Shown here piece after piece: positions 50,911 to 60,250 of a stretch of 64,000 nucleotides of DNA (positions are counted from its first letter, which is position 1; every line of letters starts with the position of its first letter). The translations under genes and the position numbers were made by a program. The notes beneath the pieces were generated by a model. The model searched no databases, had not been told where the DNA came from, and saw only the letters and a list, made by a program, of their open reading frames with translations. Location of the stretch: NCBI RefSeq assembly GCF_004283755.1, contig NZ_SHMH01000004.1:367351-431350 (forward strand). Direction: 5' to 3'. This DNA is from Pseudoxanthomonas winnipegensis (lineage in GTDB: Bacteria; Pseudomonadota; Gammaproteobacteria; Xanthomonadales; Xanthomonadaceae).

Positions 50911-52122
50911 ATGCCTGGGGGCGCGATGCACGCGAAGGGGCAGGGGGACATCGTGCGTGAGCGCACGCGTGGCGGTCGTGGCGTTCGACGGGTCTGGCTG
51001 CTGGCGGGTGGGGCGGCCTTGTGCATCGTGGCCGGTGCCCTGTGGTTCTGGCTCGCGCATCGCCAGCAGCCAACGCCTGCACCCGCACCGCTGCGGGTGA
51101 CGACGATGACGATCACCCCGCACAGGGTGCCGGAGATCATCGAGACCTCCGCGACGATCCTCTCGCCGCAGACCGTGGCAGTGCAGCCGCAGACCGACGG
51201 GATCCTGCAGTCGGTGCTGATCCACGACGGCGAGGACGTCCACAAGGGGCAGTTGCTGTTCACCATCGATCCGCGGCCGCTGCGCGCCACGCTGGCGCAG
51301 GCGCGCGCCACCCTGGCGCGCGACCAGGCGCTCGCCGCGGACGCGGCCGATACCGAGGCGCGCTATGGCCGGCTCTCCAGGACCGGCGCGGTCGACGCGA
51401 AGACCTATGTCACCGCGGCCGATGCGCTGCGGTCGCTGCGTGCGACGGTCGCCGCCGACCAGGCCCAGGTCGAGCAGACCCGGCTGTCGCTGGCCTATAC
51501 CGAGGTCCGCGCGCCCATCGACGGCAGGGCCGGGGCGATCGAGGTCAAGCCGGGCAACCTGGTCTCCAGTGGATCGACCACCGCGCTGGTGACCCTCAAC
51601 GTGAGCGCGCCGATCGAGGCGAGCTTCGCGCTCCCGCATGTGCACGTCGATGCGGTGCGGGCCGCACGCGCGGGGCATGACGGCATCGGGCTGACGGTGC
51701 TGGCGATGGATCCGGTCACCGGCAAGGTGCTCGACCGCGGTCAGGTGGACTTTCTCGGCAATGCCTTCGACACCAGCAGCGGCACGCTGGAACTGCGGGC
51801 GCGCCTGCCCAATGCCGCCGGCACACTCTGGCCTGGGCAGTTCGTGACGGTGCGGGTGATCCTGGCCGACGATCCAGGCACGCTTTCGGTGCCGGAAAGC
51901 GCGCTGCAGCAGGGGCAGCAAGGGGCCTATGTCTACTGCGTGGTCAACGGCCGCGCAGTCGTGCGGCCGCTGAAGGTGGCGCGGCTGGTCGATGGCCAGG
52001 TGGTGGTGAGCCAAGGCCTGCGCCAGGGCGACACCGTCATCCTGACCGTCCCCAATGAGCTGCGCGATGGCAGTGCGGTGCAGGCGAGCAATCAGGCGGC
52101 GCCGGCCGGGCAGCCTTCGTGA
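50911..52122 (+). CDS. RND efflux periplasmic adaptor (MdtA/MexA-like)
   Basis: 403 residues. A membrane anchor (VWLLAGGAALCIVAGALWFWL, about 28-48) is followed by the adaptor lipoyl half-motifs (VAVQPQTDGILQSVLIHDGEDVHKGQLLFTIDP and YTEVRAPIDGRAGAIEVKPGNLV), a coiled hairpin and the beta-barrel region. It bridges the inner-membrane pump and the outer-membrane channel. The pump gene overlaps its stop (GTGA). ATG at 50926 is an alternative start with GGGGG upstream. Confidence 0.93.
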   Translation: MPGGAMHAKGQGDIVRERTRGGRGVRRVWLLAGGAALCIVAGALWFWLAHRQQPTPAPAPLRVTTMTITPHRVPEIIETSATILSPQTVAVQPQTDGILQSVLIHDGEDVHKGQLLFTIDPRPLRATLAQARATLARDQALAADAADTEARYGRLSRTGAVDAKTYVTAADALRSLRATVAADQAQVEQTRLSLAYTEVRAPIDGRAGAIEVKPGNLVSSGSTTALVTLNVSAPIEASFALPHVHVDAVRAARAGHDGIGLTVLAMDPVTGKVLDRGQVDFLGNAFDTSSGTLELRARLPNAAGTLWPGQFVTVRVILADDPGTLSVPESALQQGQQGAYVYCVVNGRAVVRPLKVARLVDGQVVVSQGLRQGDTVILTVPNELRDGSAVQASNQAAPAGQPS

Positions 52123-55100
52123 ACCTGTCGGCCCTCTTCATCCGCCGGGCGGTCATGACCTCGATCCTCATGATCGGGCTGGTGCTGGCCGGTGGCATGG
52201 CCTACTTCGCCTTGCCGGTCAGCGAGCTGCCCGACGTCAGCTTCCCCACGATCACCGTCAACATGTCGCTGCCCGGCGCCAATCCCGAGACGATGGCGGC
52301 GGCGGTGGCCACGCCGCTGGAGCGCCAGTTCAGCGGCCTGCCGGGGCTGGAGACGATGAGCTCGACCAGCAGCGTCGGCAGCTCACGGATCGTGCTGCAG
52401 TTCGCGCTCAGCCGGAACGTCGATGCGGCCGCCCAGGACGTGCAGAGCGCGGTGTCCCAGGCGGCCGGGCTGCTGCCGCGCGAGATCGATCCGGCCCAGA
52501 TCCAGAAGGAAGATCCCAGCGCCGCGCCGATCATGCATCTGATCCTGCGCTCCAAGACCATCGCACTGCCGCTGCTCAACCAGTTCGCCAAGGACCGCGT
52601 GGCGCTGCGCCTGGCCTCGGTGCCCGGCGCCGGCCAGATCGACGTCAACGGCTCGCAGAAGTACGCAGTGCGCCTGTTCGTCAATCCGCATTTGCTCGCG
52701 GCCCGGCACCTGGGCTTCGACCAGATCGTCTCGGCGGTGCAGGCGGGCAACAGCAATGCGCCGTCGGGCACGCTGATGGGGCAGGCGCGCTCCTACACCG
52801 TCCGGGCCGATGGCCAGCTCAAGACCGCCGCGGAGTTCGACGACATGATCCTGAGCTACGTCGATGGCGCGCCGGTGCGCCTGAGCGACGTGGGCCATGC
52901 CGAAGACAGCGTCGAGAACCTGCAGACCGCCGCCTATCTCAACGGCCAGCGCGCCATCGAGATCAACATCCACCGCCAGCCGGGCGCCAACACGCTGTCG
53001 GTGACCCAGGGCATCCAGGCGGCGCTGCCCGGCATCCGGGCGCAGCTGCCGGGCGATGCGCGGCTCGATGTGCTCTACGACCGCGGCGACTACATCGGCG
53101 CCTCGGTCGAGGATGTCGAGTGGACCCTGGTCGGCTCGCTGGTGCTGGTGATCATCGTGATCCTGCTGTTCCTGCGCAGCTGGATGGCGACCCTGATCGT
53201 GGCCCTGGTGCTGCCGACCTCGCTGATCGGCACCTTCGGCGTGATGCGCCTGCTGCACTACAGCCTGGACAACATCTCGATGCTGGCCCTGACCCTGTCG
53301 GTCGGCTTCGTGGTGGACGATGCGATCGTGGTGATCGAGAACATCGTGCGCCACCTGGAGAACGGTGCGAGCCGGATGGAAGCGGCCATGGCGGCCTCCA
53401 GGGAGATCGGCTTCACCGTGCTGTCGATGACCGTCTCGCTGTCGGCGGTGTTCCTGCCGATCGTGTTCATGGGCGGCCTGGTCGGCCGGCTGTTCTCCGA
53501 GTTTGGCGTGGTGATCTCGATCGCGGTGCTGCTCTCCGGGCTGGTCTCGCTGACCCTCACGCCCATGCTGGCCAGCCGCTGGCTGGACGCGAAGAAGAGT
53601 TCGGGCTGGGTGTTCGAGCGCTTCGACCGGCTCGTCGACGCCTCCGAGCGTGGTTATGCGCGTTCGCTGGTGTGGTCCACCCAGCACATCGGGCTGATGA
53701 TCCTGATCGGCGCGGCGACGCTGCTGGGGACGGTCGGCGTCTATGCCATCGTCAAGAAGGGGTTCATTCCCCAGGTCGATTCGGGAAAAATCGACGGCGA
53801 CACGCGCGTGCCCGAGGGCACCGCCTTCGCCGACTTCGTCGCCAAGCAGAATGCGGTGGTGAAGATCATCCAGCGCGATCCGAACGTGGCCAACGTCGAG
53901 TCGGTGATCGGCTCGGACGGCACGCTCAGCAACACCGGACGCCTGCTGATCGGGCTCAAGCCGCTGTCCCAGCGCAGCGGCACGGCCGACGATGTGATCC
54001 AGGCGGTGCGTTCCAAGGTGGCGGCCATCGATGGCATCACCCTCAACATGCGCAACCCGCCCGCGATCGACATGGGGCCGACCGCGTCGAACGGCGCGCT
54101 GCAGTACGTGTTGCAGTCCACCGACCAGAAGGCGCTGTACGCCCAGTCCGACGCGCTGCTGCAGAAGGTCAAGGGCCTGCCGGGGATCCAGGACCCGCAA
54201 AGCGACCTGCAGATCAAGAATCCCGAGATCCAGGTGGTCCTGCATCGCGAGCAGGCCGCCGCCCTGGGCGTCACCGCCGCCGGCCTGCAGGACACGCTGC
54301 AGAGCGCGTATGGCGGGCGCAAGATCAGCACCATCTATGGCGACACCGATCAGTACGAGGTCCTGCTGCAAGTCGAGCGCGCGGCGCAGGCGGATCTCAA
54401 CGGCCTGGAGGCCTTGTCGTTCAACGGCAACCAGAGTCCGGGCATCACCGCCATCGGCACCCAGACCTCCAACAGCAGCTCCGGCACGAGCGCGGTGCTG
54501 ACCGCGGCCGGCGGGCCGATGGTGCCGCTGCGCGCGGTGGCCGACGTGCGTGTGGGCGTCGGCCCGGTGGCGATCAACCATTACGCCGGCCTGCCGGCGG
54601 TGACGCTGTCGATGAACCTGGCCCCCGGGGTCTCGCTGGGCGATGCGGCCGGCCGCATCGGCGATCTGATGGCCACGACGCTGGGCAAGGGCGAGGCCAG
54701 GTCGATCAGCGGCCAGTTCGCCGGCTCGGCGCAGGCCTTCGAGAACTCGATGAAGACCCTGCCGCTGCTCCTGCTGATCACCGTGCTGCTGATCTACGGC
54801 GTGCTGGCGATCCTCTACGAGAACGCGCTGCATCCGCTCACCATCCTCACCTCGCTGCCGCTGGCGGGGCTGGGCGCGATCCTGATGCTGGTGATCTTCG
54901 GTCAGGAGCTGAACCTCTTCAGCTTCGTCGGCCTGATCCTGCTGGTCGGGCTGGTGAAGAAGAACGGCATCATGATGGTGGACTACGCGCTGGAGCTGGA
55001 GCGCTCGGACGATGCGCGCTGGCAGCAGCCGCGCGCGGCGATGATCGAAGCGGCCAGGGTGCGGTTCCGGCCGATCATGATGACCACGCTCGCCGCCGTG

Positions 55101-55316
55101 CTGGGCTCCTTGCCGATCGCGCTGGGTTTCGGCGCGGGTGCCGAAGCCAGGCGACCGCTGGGCATCGCGGTGGTGGGCGGCCTGCTGTTCTCGCAGGCGC
55201 TGACGCTGTATCTGACCCCGGCGTTCCATATCGCGATGGCTGAATGGATCGCGCGGCGGCGCGCGCGTCGTGGCGGCGCGACTCCGCCGTCCTCCCCGCT
55301 GCCAGAGCCAGCCTGA
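52119..55316 (+). CDS. RND efflux pump permease (MdtB/C-like)
   Basis: 1065 residues from a GTG that overlaps the adaptor stop. RND topology with 12 membrane helices, two large periplasmic loops and the proton-relay motif in helix 4 (LSVGFVVDDAIVVIENIVRHLENG, two Asp). N-terminus MNLSALFIRRAVMTSILMIGLVLAGGMAYFALPVSELPDVSFPTITV is typical of the hydrophobic/amphiphilic efflux group. It exports drugs, bile-salt-like or other amphiphiles using proton force. The outer-membrane gene overlaps its stop (TGATG). Confidence 0.95.
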   Translation: MNLSALFIRRAVMTSILMIGLVLAGGMAYFALPVSELPDVSFPTITVNMSLPGANPETMAAAVATPLERQFSGLPGLETMSSTSSVGSSRIVLQFALSRNVDAAAQDVQSAVSQAAGLLPREIDPAQIQKEDPSAAPIMHLILRSKTIALPLLNQFAKDRVALRLASVPGAGQIDVNGSQKYAVRLFVNPHLLAARHLGFDQIVSAVQAGNSNAPSGTLMGQARSYTVRADGQLKTAAEFDDMILSYVDGAPVRLSDVGHAEDSVENLQTAAYLNGQRAIEINIHRQPGANTLSVTQGIQAALPGIRAQLPGDARLDVLYDRGDYIGASVEDVEWTLVGSLVLVIIVILLFLRSWMATLIVALVLPTSLIGTFGVMRLLHYSLDNISMLALTLSVGFVVDDAIVVIENIVRHLENGASRMEAAMAASREIGFTVLSMTVSLSAVFLPIVFMGGLVGRLFSEFGVVISIAVLLSGLVSLTLTPMLASRWLDAKKSSGWVFERFDRLVDASERGYARSLVWSTQHIGLMILIGAATLLGTVGVYAIVKKGFIPQVDSGKIDGDTRVPEGTAFADFVAKQNAVVKIIQRDPNVANVESVIGSDGTLSNTGRLLIGLKPLSQRSGTADDVIQAVRSKVAAIDGITLNMRNPPAIDMGPTASNGALQYVLQSTDQKALYAQSDALLQKVKGLPGIQDPQSDLQIKNPEIQVVLHREQAAALGVTAAGLQDTLQSAYGGRKISTIYGDTDQYEVLLQVERAAQADLNGLEALSFNGNQSPGITAIGTQTSNSSSGTSAVLTAAGGPMVPLRAVADVRVGVGPVAINHYAGLPAVTLSMNLAPGVSLGDAAGRIGDLMATTLGKGEARSISGQFAGSAQAFENSMKTLPLLLLITVLLIYGVLAILYENALHPLTILTSLPLAGLGAILMLVIFGQELNLFSFVGLILLVGLVKKNGIMMVDYALELERSDDARWQQPRAAMIEAARVRFRPIMMTTLAAVLGSLPIALGFGAGAEARRPLGIAVVGGLLFSQALTLYLTPAFHIAMAEWIARRRARRGGATPPSSPLPEPA

Positions 55317-56761
55317 TGCGCCGCCTGTCCGTCATCGCGCTGTGCCTGCTGTCGGCCTGCAGCCTGACGCCCGCCTATGTGCGCCCCGCATCGCCCGTGC
55401 CGGCTTCGTGGCCGGTGGGCGATGCCTATCTGGCGCGCAGCGAGGCCGCGCTGCCTTCGGTGAGCTATGCGCAGGTCTTCGGCGACCCCCGGCTCCGGCA
55501 GCTGATCGCGCAGGGCCTGGAGAACAACCGTGACCTGCGCGTCGCGCTGGCCGACATCGCCCAGGCGCGGGCGCAGTACCGTATCCAGCGCGCGGCCCTG
55601 TTTCCCGAGGTCGATGGCAGCGCGAGCGCCACGCGTTCCTACAACGGTGGTGGCGCGGCCTCGGCCGACGGCGGCGGCTCGCAGGGCGCAGCGCCGAAGG
55701 GCGATTCGAGCGCCTACAGCGTCGGTCTTGCCGCGACCGCGTTCGAGATCGACCTGTTCGGGCGGATCCGGTCGCTGACCGCCGCCGCGCAGGATCGCTA
55801 TCTGGAACAGGAGGCCGCCGCCCGCGCGACGCGGCTGACGCTGGTCGGCGATATCGCCACCGCATGGCTGACCTATGCCAGCGACAGGAGCCTGCTGGCG
55901 CTGGCGCAGGACACCGCCCGCAGCGCCGAGGAAAGCGTCTCGCTGACCCGCCAGCGCCAGGAGGAGGGCATCGTCCCGCGCTCTGAGCTGGATCAGGCCA
56001 ACCAGGTGCTGCATGCGGCGCAGTCGGACCTGGCCGAGCAGACCACGGCGCTCGCCCAGGACGTCAACGCGCTGCGCCTGCTGGTCGGCGGCGCGGTCGA
56101 CCCCAGCTTGTTGCCCGCCTCGATGCAGGAAGCGGCGGCATCGGTCGGCGAGCTTCCCGCCGGGCTGGATTCCAGCATCCTGCTGCGCCGCCCCGATGTC
56201 GTGCAGGCCGAGTACGAGCTGCAGGCGGTCAATGCCGAGATCGGGGCTGCAAGGGCCGCGCTGTTCCCGCGCATCACGCTGACCGCGCTGCTGGGCATGA
56301 CCAGCGGTGCCCTGTCCGATCTGTTTACCCACCAGGCCGCCAACGGCTCGATCGGCGCAGGCGCCGGCTACGCCATCTTCGATGCCGGCGCCGCGCGCGC
56401 CAACCTGCACGCCACCCAGGCGCAGCGCGATGCCGCGCTGGCCACCTACGAGAAGACCGTGCAGACCGCCTTCATGGAGGTCTCCGACGCGCTGGCCCGG
56501 CGCGGCACGATCAATGCCCAATGGCTCGCCCAGCAGCGCCTGGTGGCCGATGCCGCCAGCAGCTACGCCTTCAGCGATCAGCGCTACCGGGAAGGCGTCG
56601 AGAGTTCGCTCTCGCACCTGGACGCGCAACGCAGCTACTACGCCGCCCAGCGCAGCCTGGTGTCCACCGAGCTGGTCAAGGCGACCAATCTGGTCACGCT
56701 ATACCGCACGCTCGGCGGCGATGCCACGCTGGAAACCCTGCCGCTGTCCGGCAGTCGCTGA
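55316..56761 (+). CDS. Outer-membrane efflux lipoprotein (NodT/OprM family)
   Basis: 481 residues. A lipoprotein signal peptide ends at LLSAC (about residue 16). The two OEP repeats are visible, with NNRDLRVALADIAQARAQYRIQRAALFPEVD in the first and RRPDVVQAEYELQAVNAEIGAARAALFPRITL in the second. A glycine/alanine/serine-rich insert lies near residues 110-130. It forms the trimeric channel completing the pump encoded by the two overlapping upstream genes. The gene is convergent with a small minus-strand gene. Confidence 0.93.
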   Translation: MRRLSVIALCLLSACSLTPAYVRPASPVPASWPVGDAYLARSEAALPSVSYAQVFGDPRLRQLIAQGLENNRDLRVALADIAQARAQYRIQRAALFPEVDGSASATRSYNGGGAASADGGGSQGAAPKGDSSAYSVGLAATAFEIDLFGRIRSLTAAAQDRYLEQEAAARATRLTLVGDIATAWLTYASDRSLLALAQDTARSAEESVSLTRQRQEEGIVPRSELDQANQVLHAAQSDLAEQTTALAQDVNALRLLVGGAVDPSLLPASMQEAAASVGELPAGLDSSILLRRPDVVQAEYELQAVNAEIGAARAALFPRITLTALLGMTSGALSDLFTHQAANGSIGAGAGYAIFDAGAARANLHATQAQRDAALATYEKTVQTAFMEVSDALARRGTINAQWLAQQRLVADAASSYAFSDQRYREGVESSLSHLDAQRSYYAAQRSLVSTELVKATNLVTLYRTLGGDATLETLPLSGSR

Positions 56762-56775
56762 CGACGGCGTCTGGC

Positions 56776-57003
56776 TCAGCGGTAGCGCGGGGTGCCGTCC
56801 GGGGAGATGCTGTCGATGGACTCCAGCAGGCGGCGCATGCGCTCTTCCATGTCCGCGCGCGACACGGACGGGGCGGTGGCGGGAATCGTGCGGAGCAGCG
56901 CGCCGTCTGGCCCATAGACCATCAGCACGCCGCGCAGGCAGCGATTCGACGTGTCCACCAGAAACGAGGTCACCACCTCGTAGTCCCCGACCCTGCGTTC
57001 CAA
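56776..57003 (-). CDS. Small hypothetical protein (75 residues)
   Basis: An open frame from TTG (57003) with GGGGGA upstream. The sequence EVVTSFLVDTSNRCLRGVLMVYGPDGALLRTIPATAP, followed by an acidic and basic helix, looks protein-like, whereas the overlapping alternative frame does not. I do not recognise a family. It lies downstream of the terminator of the second RND operon and convergent with the OMF gene, so it would need its own promoter. Confidence 0.5.
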   Translation of the reverse strand: MERRVGDYEVVTSFLVDTSNRCLRGVLMVYGPDGALLRTIPATAPSVSRADMEERMRRLLESIDSISPDGTPRYR

Positions 57004-57055
57004 TCGTTCCCCCGTCGCAGTTGAACCCAGGCTCCAGCGTAAGCCGGCTCATGCG

Positions 57056-57086
57056 AAAAACCCGTCACAGTTTGGTGGTGAGCGGG
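57056..57086 (-). terminator. Terminator of the second RND operon
   Basis: On the minus strand: CCCG-C-TCAC, loop CACCAAACT, GTGA-CGGG, then TTTTT. It lies about 75 bases after the pump stop. The single bulged C lowers the stem slightly. Confidence 0.7.
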
Positions 57087-57160
57087 TGACGACGGACAGT
57101 GCGATTGCGGGAAGCGAAGTCCGGGTGACGGGGCGCTCCGCCGCCCGCCGCCCGCCGCCA

Positions 57161-60100
57161 TCAGGCGCCCGGGTGCGAGGCCGCGCTGGCGTCCGGATGC
57201 GAAGAGCGCCGCCGCAGCTTGCGCGACAGCCATTCGCCGATGTCGTCGATCAGGGTGAAGGCCGCCGGGATCACGATCAGGCTCAGCAGGGTGGAGGTCA
57301 CCAGGCCGCCGATCACGGCAATGGCCATCGGCGCGCGGAAGCTGGAATCGCCGGCGAAGCCCAGCGCGATCGGCATCATTCCCGCGCCCATGGCCAGGGT
57401 GGTCATGATGATCGGCTGGGCGCGCTTGCGGCAGGCATCGATCAGGGCGTCGTGCTGGCTGAGGCCGTGCTCGTCCTCGGCGATCACCGCGTAATCCACC
57501 AGCAGGATCGAGTTCTTGGTGGCGATGCCGATCAGCATCAGCAGGCCGATCAGTGCCGGCAGCGAGAGCATGTTCTGAGTGAGCAGCAGCGCGCCGAACG
57601 CACCGCCCGCGCACAGCGGCACGGCGATCAGGATGGTCAGCGGCATCAGCGCGTGGTTGAACAGCAGCAAGAGCACCATGTAGATGCACGCGATGCCGGC
57701 GGCCATGGCCAGCAGGAAGCCGACGAACAGTTCCACGAACACCTCCGCATCGCCGGTGTTGAGGAAGCTCACGCCCGGCGGCAGGTGCTGCACGCTGGGC
57801 AGCTTCTGCACCGTCTCCATCACATCGCCCAGCGGCCGGCCGTTGAGCTCGGCGGTGAGGGTGACGTTGCGCTGGCGCTGGTAGCGCGAGATCTGCGAGG
57901 GGCCGCTGCCCAGCTCGATGTCGGCGACCGCCGCCAGCGGCACCGACCCATAGCGGCCGGGTACGCGCAGCTGGCCGATCAGCGCGGGGTTGGACAGCGT
58001 GGCCTGCGAGAATCCGACGCGGATCGGCACCTGGCGATCGGGCAGGTTGAGCTTGGCCAGGCGCTGCTCATAGTCGCCCGCCGTGGCGATGCGGGCCGCC
58101 TCGGCGATGTCGGCGGTGGACACGCCCAGGTCCGCCGCCCGCGCCGGGTTGGGCACGATCTGGATCTCCGGGCGCAGCAGCGAGGCGGTCGAGGTCACGC
58201 TGCCCAGCCCCGGGATGTCGCGCAGGTCGCGTTCCAGCGCCAGCGAGGCGTCCTGCAGGTGCTGCGGATCGTCGCCGGACAGCACCAGCTGCAGCAGGTT
58301 GCCCGGTTCGGAACTGACATAGCTCACGCGCACGCCGGGCAGATCGGCCAGCCGCGCCCGCGCGTCGCGCTCCAGCGCGCGCTGGTCGCGTTTGCGGGTG
58401 TCGGCCGCGCCCCAGTCCAGCACCAGGGTCGCCTTGCGCGGATCGGCCACGCCGGTGGTGGAGGGGTCGCCCAGGTCCAGCACGCTGCCCACGGCGGTGT
58501 AGACCTGCTTGAGTTCGGGCATGTCCTTGAGCAGGGCGCGCGCGCGTTCGGCCACGGCCACGGTGTCCTCCAGCCGGGTGCCCGGCGGCAGTTCCAGGCT
58601 GAGGTTGCTGCGGCCCAGGTCGGACTGCGGGATGAAGGTCGCTGGGATCAGCGGCACCAGCGCCAGCGAGGCCACGAACAGCCCGGCCGCGATCCACAGC
58701 GTGCGCCCGCGATGGCGCAGCGCCGCGTCCACCCAGCCCAGGTACCAGGTCATCAGCCGCGACTCGCCCTTCTCCTCACCATGCGGCTTGAGCAGGTAGG
58801 CGGCCATCATCGGCGTGAGCAGGCGCGCGACCAGCAGCGAGAACAGCACCGCGGTGGCCGCGGTCCAGCCGAACTCGCGGAAGAACTTGCCGGCGATGCC
58901 CGGCATGAACGCCACCGGCACGAACACCGCCGCCAGCGTCAGCGAGGTGGCGATGACGGCGTTGCCGATCTCGCCGGCGGCCTCGCGCGCGGCCTCCAGC
59001 GGCGGCTTGCCCATGCGCAGGTGACGCACGATGTTCTCGATCTCCACGATCGCATCGTCGACCAGGATGCCGACCACCACCGACAGCGCCAGCAGGGTGA
59101 TGATGTTGAGCGTGAAGCCGAACCAGTGCATCACCGCGAAGGTCGGGATGATCGACAGCGGCAGCGCCAGCGCCGAGACCCAGGTCGCGCGCCAGTCGCG
59201 CAGGAAGGCCCACACCACCAGCAGCGCCAGCAGCGCGCCTTCGTAGAGCATGGTCATCGACGAATCGTAGGAGCGATGGGTCTCGTCGATGGCCGTGGTG
59301 ACCAGGCGGAAGTCCACGCCGGGGTGGGACGCCTTGAGCGCGTCCAGCGCCTTGTGCACGCCGGCCTCGACCTTGACCTCGCTGGAGCCGCGCGTGCGCG
59401 ACATCGAGAAGGCCACCACCTCCTTGCCATCCAGCAGCGCGGCCTGGGTGGGGTCGGCCGCCGCGTCGGTGACCGTGGCCAGCGCCGACAGGCGCACCGA
59501 GCGCCCGTCCGGCAGGCTGATCGAGTAGTCGCGCAGCGCCTGCGCGTCGGCGACCGTGCCCAGCGTGCGGATGGTCTGCTGCGCGCCGTCCAGCTCGGCC
59601 TTGCCGCCGGCGCGTTCGACCTGGATCTTGGCCAGCTGCTGGGAGACAGCGCCGGCGGTGATGCCGAAGGCGAGCAGGGCGTTGGGATCCAGGTCCACGC
59701 GCACCTGGCGCTCGACGCCGCCCACGCGCGTGACCCGCGCCACGCCGGGCACGCCGTACATCGCGCGCGAGATCTCGCGGTCGACGAACCAGCTGGCTTC
59801 GTCCGGGCTCATCTGCGGGGCGACCAGCGCGTAGGTCATCAGCGAGCCGCCGATGTCGACCTTGGAGATCACCGGCTCCTGGATGTCCTGCGGCAGGTCG
59901 GTGCGGATGCGGGTGACCGCATCGCGGGTGTCGTCCAGCGCGGTGCCGAGATCGGCCTCCAGCTGGAACTCGATGCTGGTGGTGCTGACGCCCTCGCTGA
60001 CCGTGGACATCACGCGCTTGACGTTGTTGATCGTGGCCACCGAGTCCTCGACCTTGCGCGTGACCTCGGCCTCCAGCTGGCTGGGCGAGGCGCCCGGCTG

Positions 60101-60250
60101 GGTCACCGTGACCGTGGTCATCGGGAAGGCGATGTCGGGGAAGCGCGCGACAGGCAACTCGTGGAAGCCCCACAGGCCGGCCACGCACAGCACGAAGAAC
60201 AGCATCAGCGCCGGCAGCGGCCGGCGGATGGCCCAGGCGGAAAAGTTCAT
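57161..60250 (-). CDS. RND efflux pump permease, second system
   Basis: 1029 residues from ATG 60250. RND topology, N-terminus MNFSAWAIRRPLPALMLFFVLCVAGLWGFHELPVARFPDIAFPMTTVTV, and the relay motif LSVVVGILVDDAIVEIENIVRHLRMG in helix 4. The C-terminal tail is Ser/His-rich. It belongs to the AcrB/MexB-type superfamily but is only about 25-30 percent similar in feel to the first pump, so the two are not a recent duplication (impression, not computed). The adaptor gene overlaps its start (ATGA). No outer-membrane channel follows; it may use a shared TolC-like protein. Confidence 0.94.
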   Translation of the reverse strand: MNFSAWAIRRPLPALMLFFVLCVAGLWGFHELPVARFPDIAFPMTTVTVTQPGASPSQLEAEVTRKVEDSVATINNVKRVMSTVSEGVSTTSIEFQLEADLGTALDDTRDAVTRIRTDLPQDIQEPVISKVDIGGSLMTYALVAPQMSPDEASWFVDREISRAMYGVPGVARVTRVGGVERQVRVDLDPNALLAFGITAGAVSQQLAKIQVERAGGKAELDGAQQTIRTLGTVADAQALRDYSISLPDGRSVRLSALATVTDAAADPTQAALLDGKEVVAFSMSRTRGSSEVKVEAGVHKALDALKASHPGVDFRLVTTAIDETHRSYDSSMTMLYEGALLALLVVWAFLRDWRATWVSALALPLSIIPTFAVMHWFGFTLNIITLLALSVVVGILVDDAIVEIENIVRHLRMGKPPLEAAREAAGEIGNAVIATSLTLAAVFVPVAFMPGIAGKFFREFGWTAATAVLFSLLVARLLTPMMAAYLLKPHGEEKGESRLMTWYLGWVDAALRHRGRTLWIAAGLFVASLALVPLIPATFIPQSDLGRSNLSLELPPGTRLEDTVAVAERARALLKDMPELKQVYTAVGSVLDLGDPSTTGVADPRKATLVLDWGAADTRKRDQRALERDARARLADLPGVRVSYVSSEPGNLLQLVLSGDDPQHLQDASLALERDLRDIPGLGSVTSTASLLRPEIQIVPNPARAADLGVSTADIAEAARIATAGDYEQRLAKLNLPDRQVPIRVGFSQATLSNPALIGQLRVPGRYGSVPLAAVADIELGSGPSQISRYQRQRNVTLTAELNGRPLGDVMETVQKLPSVQHLPPGVSFLNTGDAEVFVELFVGFLLAMAAGIACIYMVLLLLFNHALMPLTILIAVPLCAGGAFGALLLTQNMLSLPALIGLLMLIGIATKNSILLVDYAVIAEDEHGLSQHDALIDACRKRAQPIIMTTLAMGAGMMPIALGFAGDSSFRAPMAIAVIGGLVTSTLLSLIVIPAAFTLIDDIGEWLSRKLRRRSSHPDASAASHPGA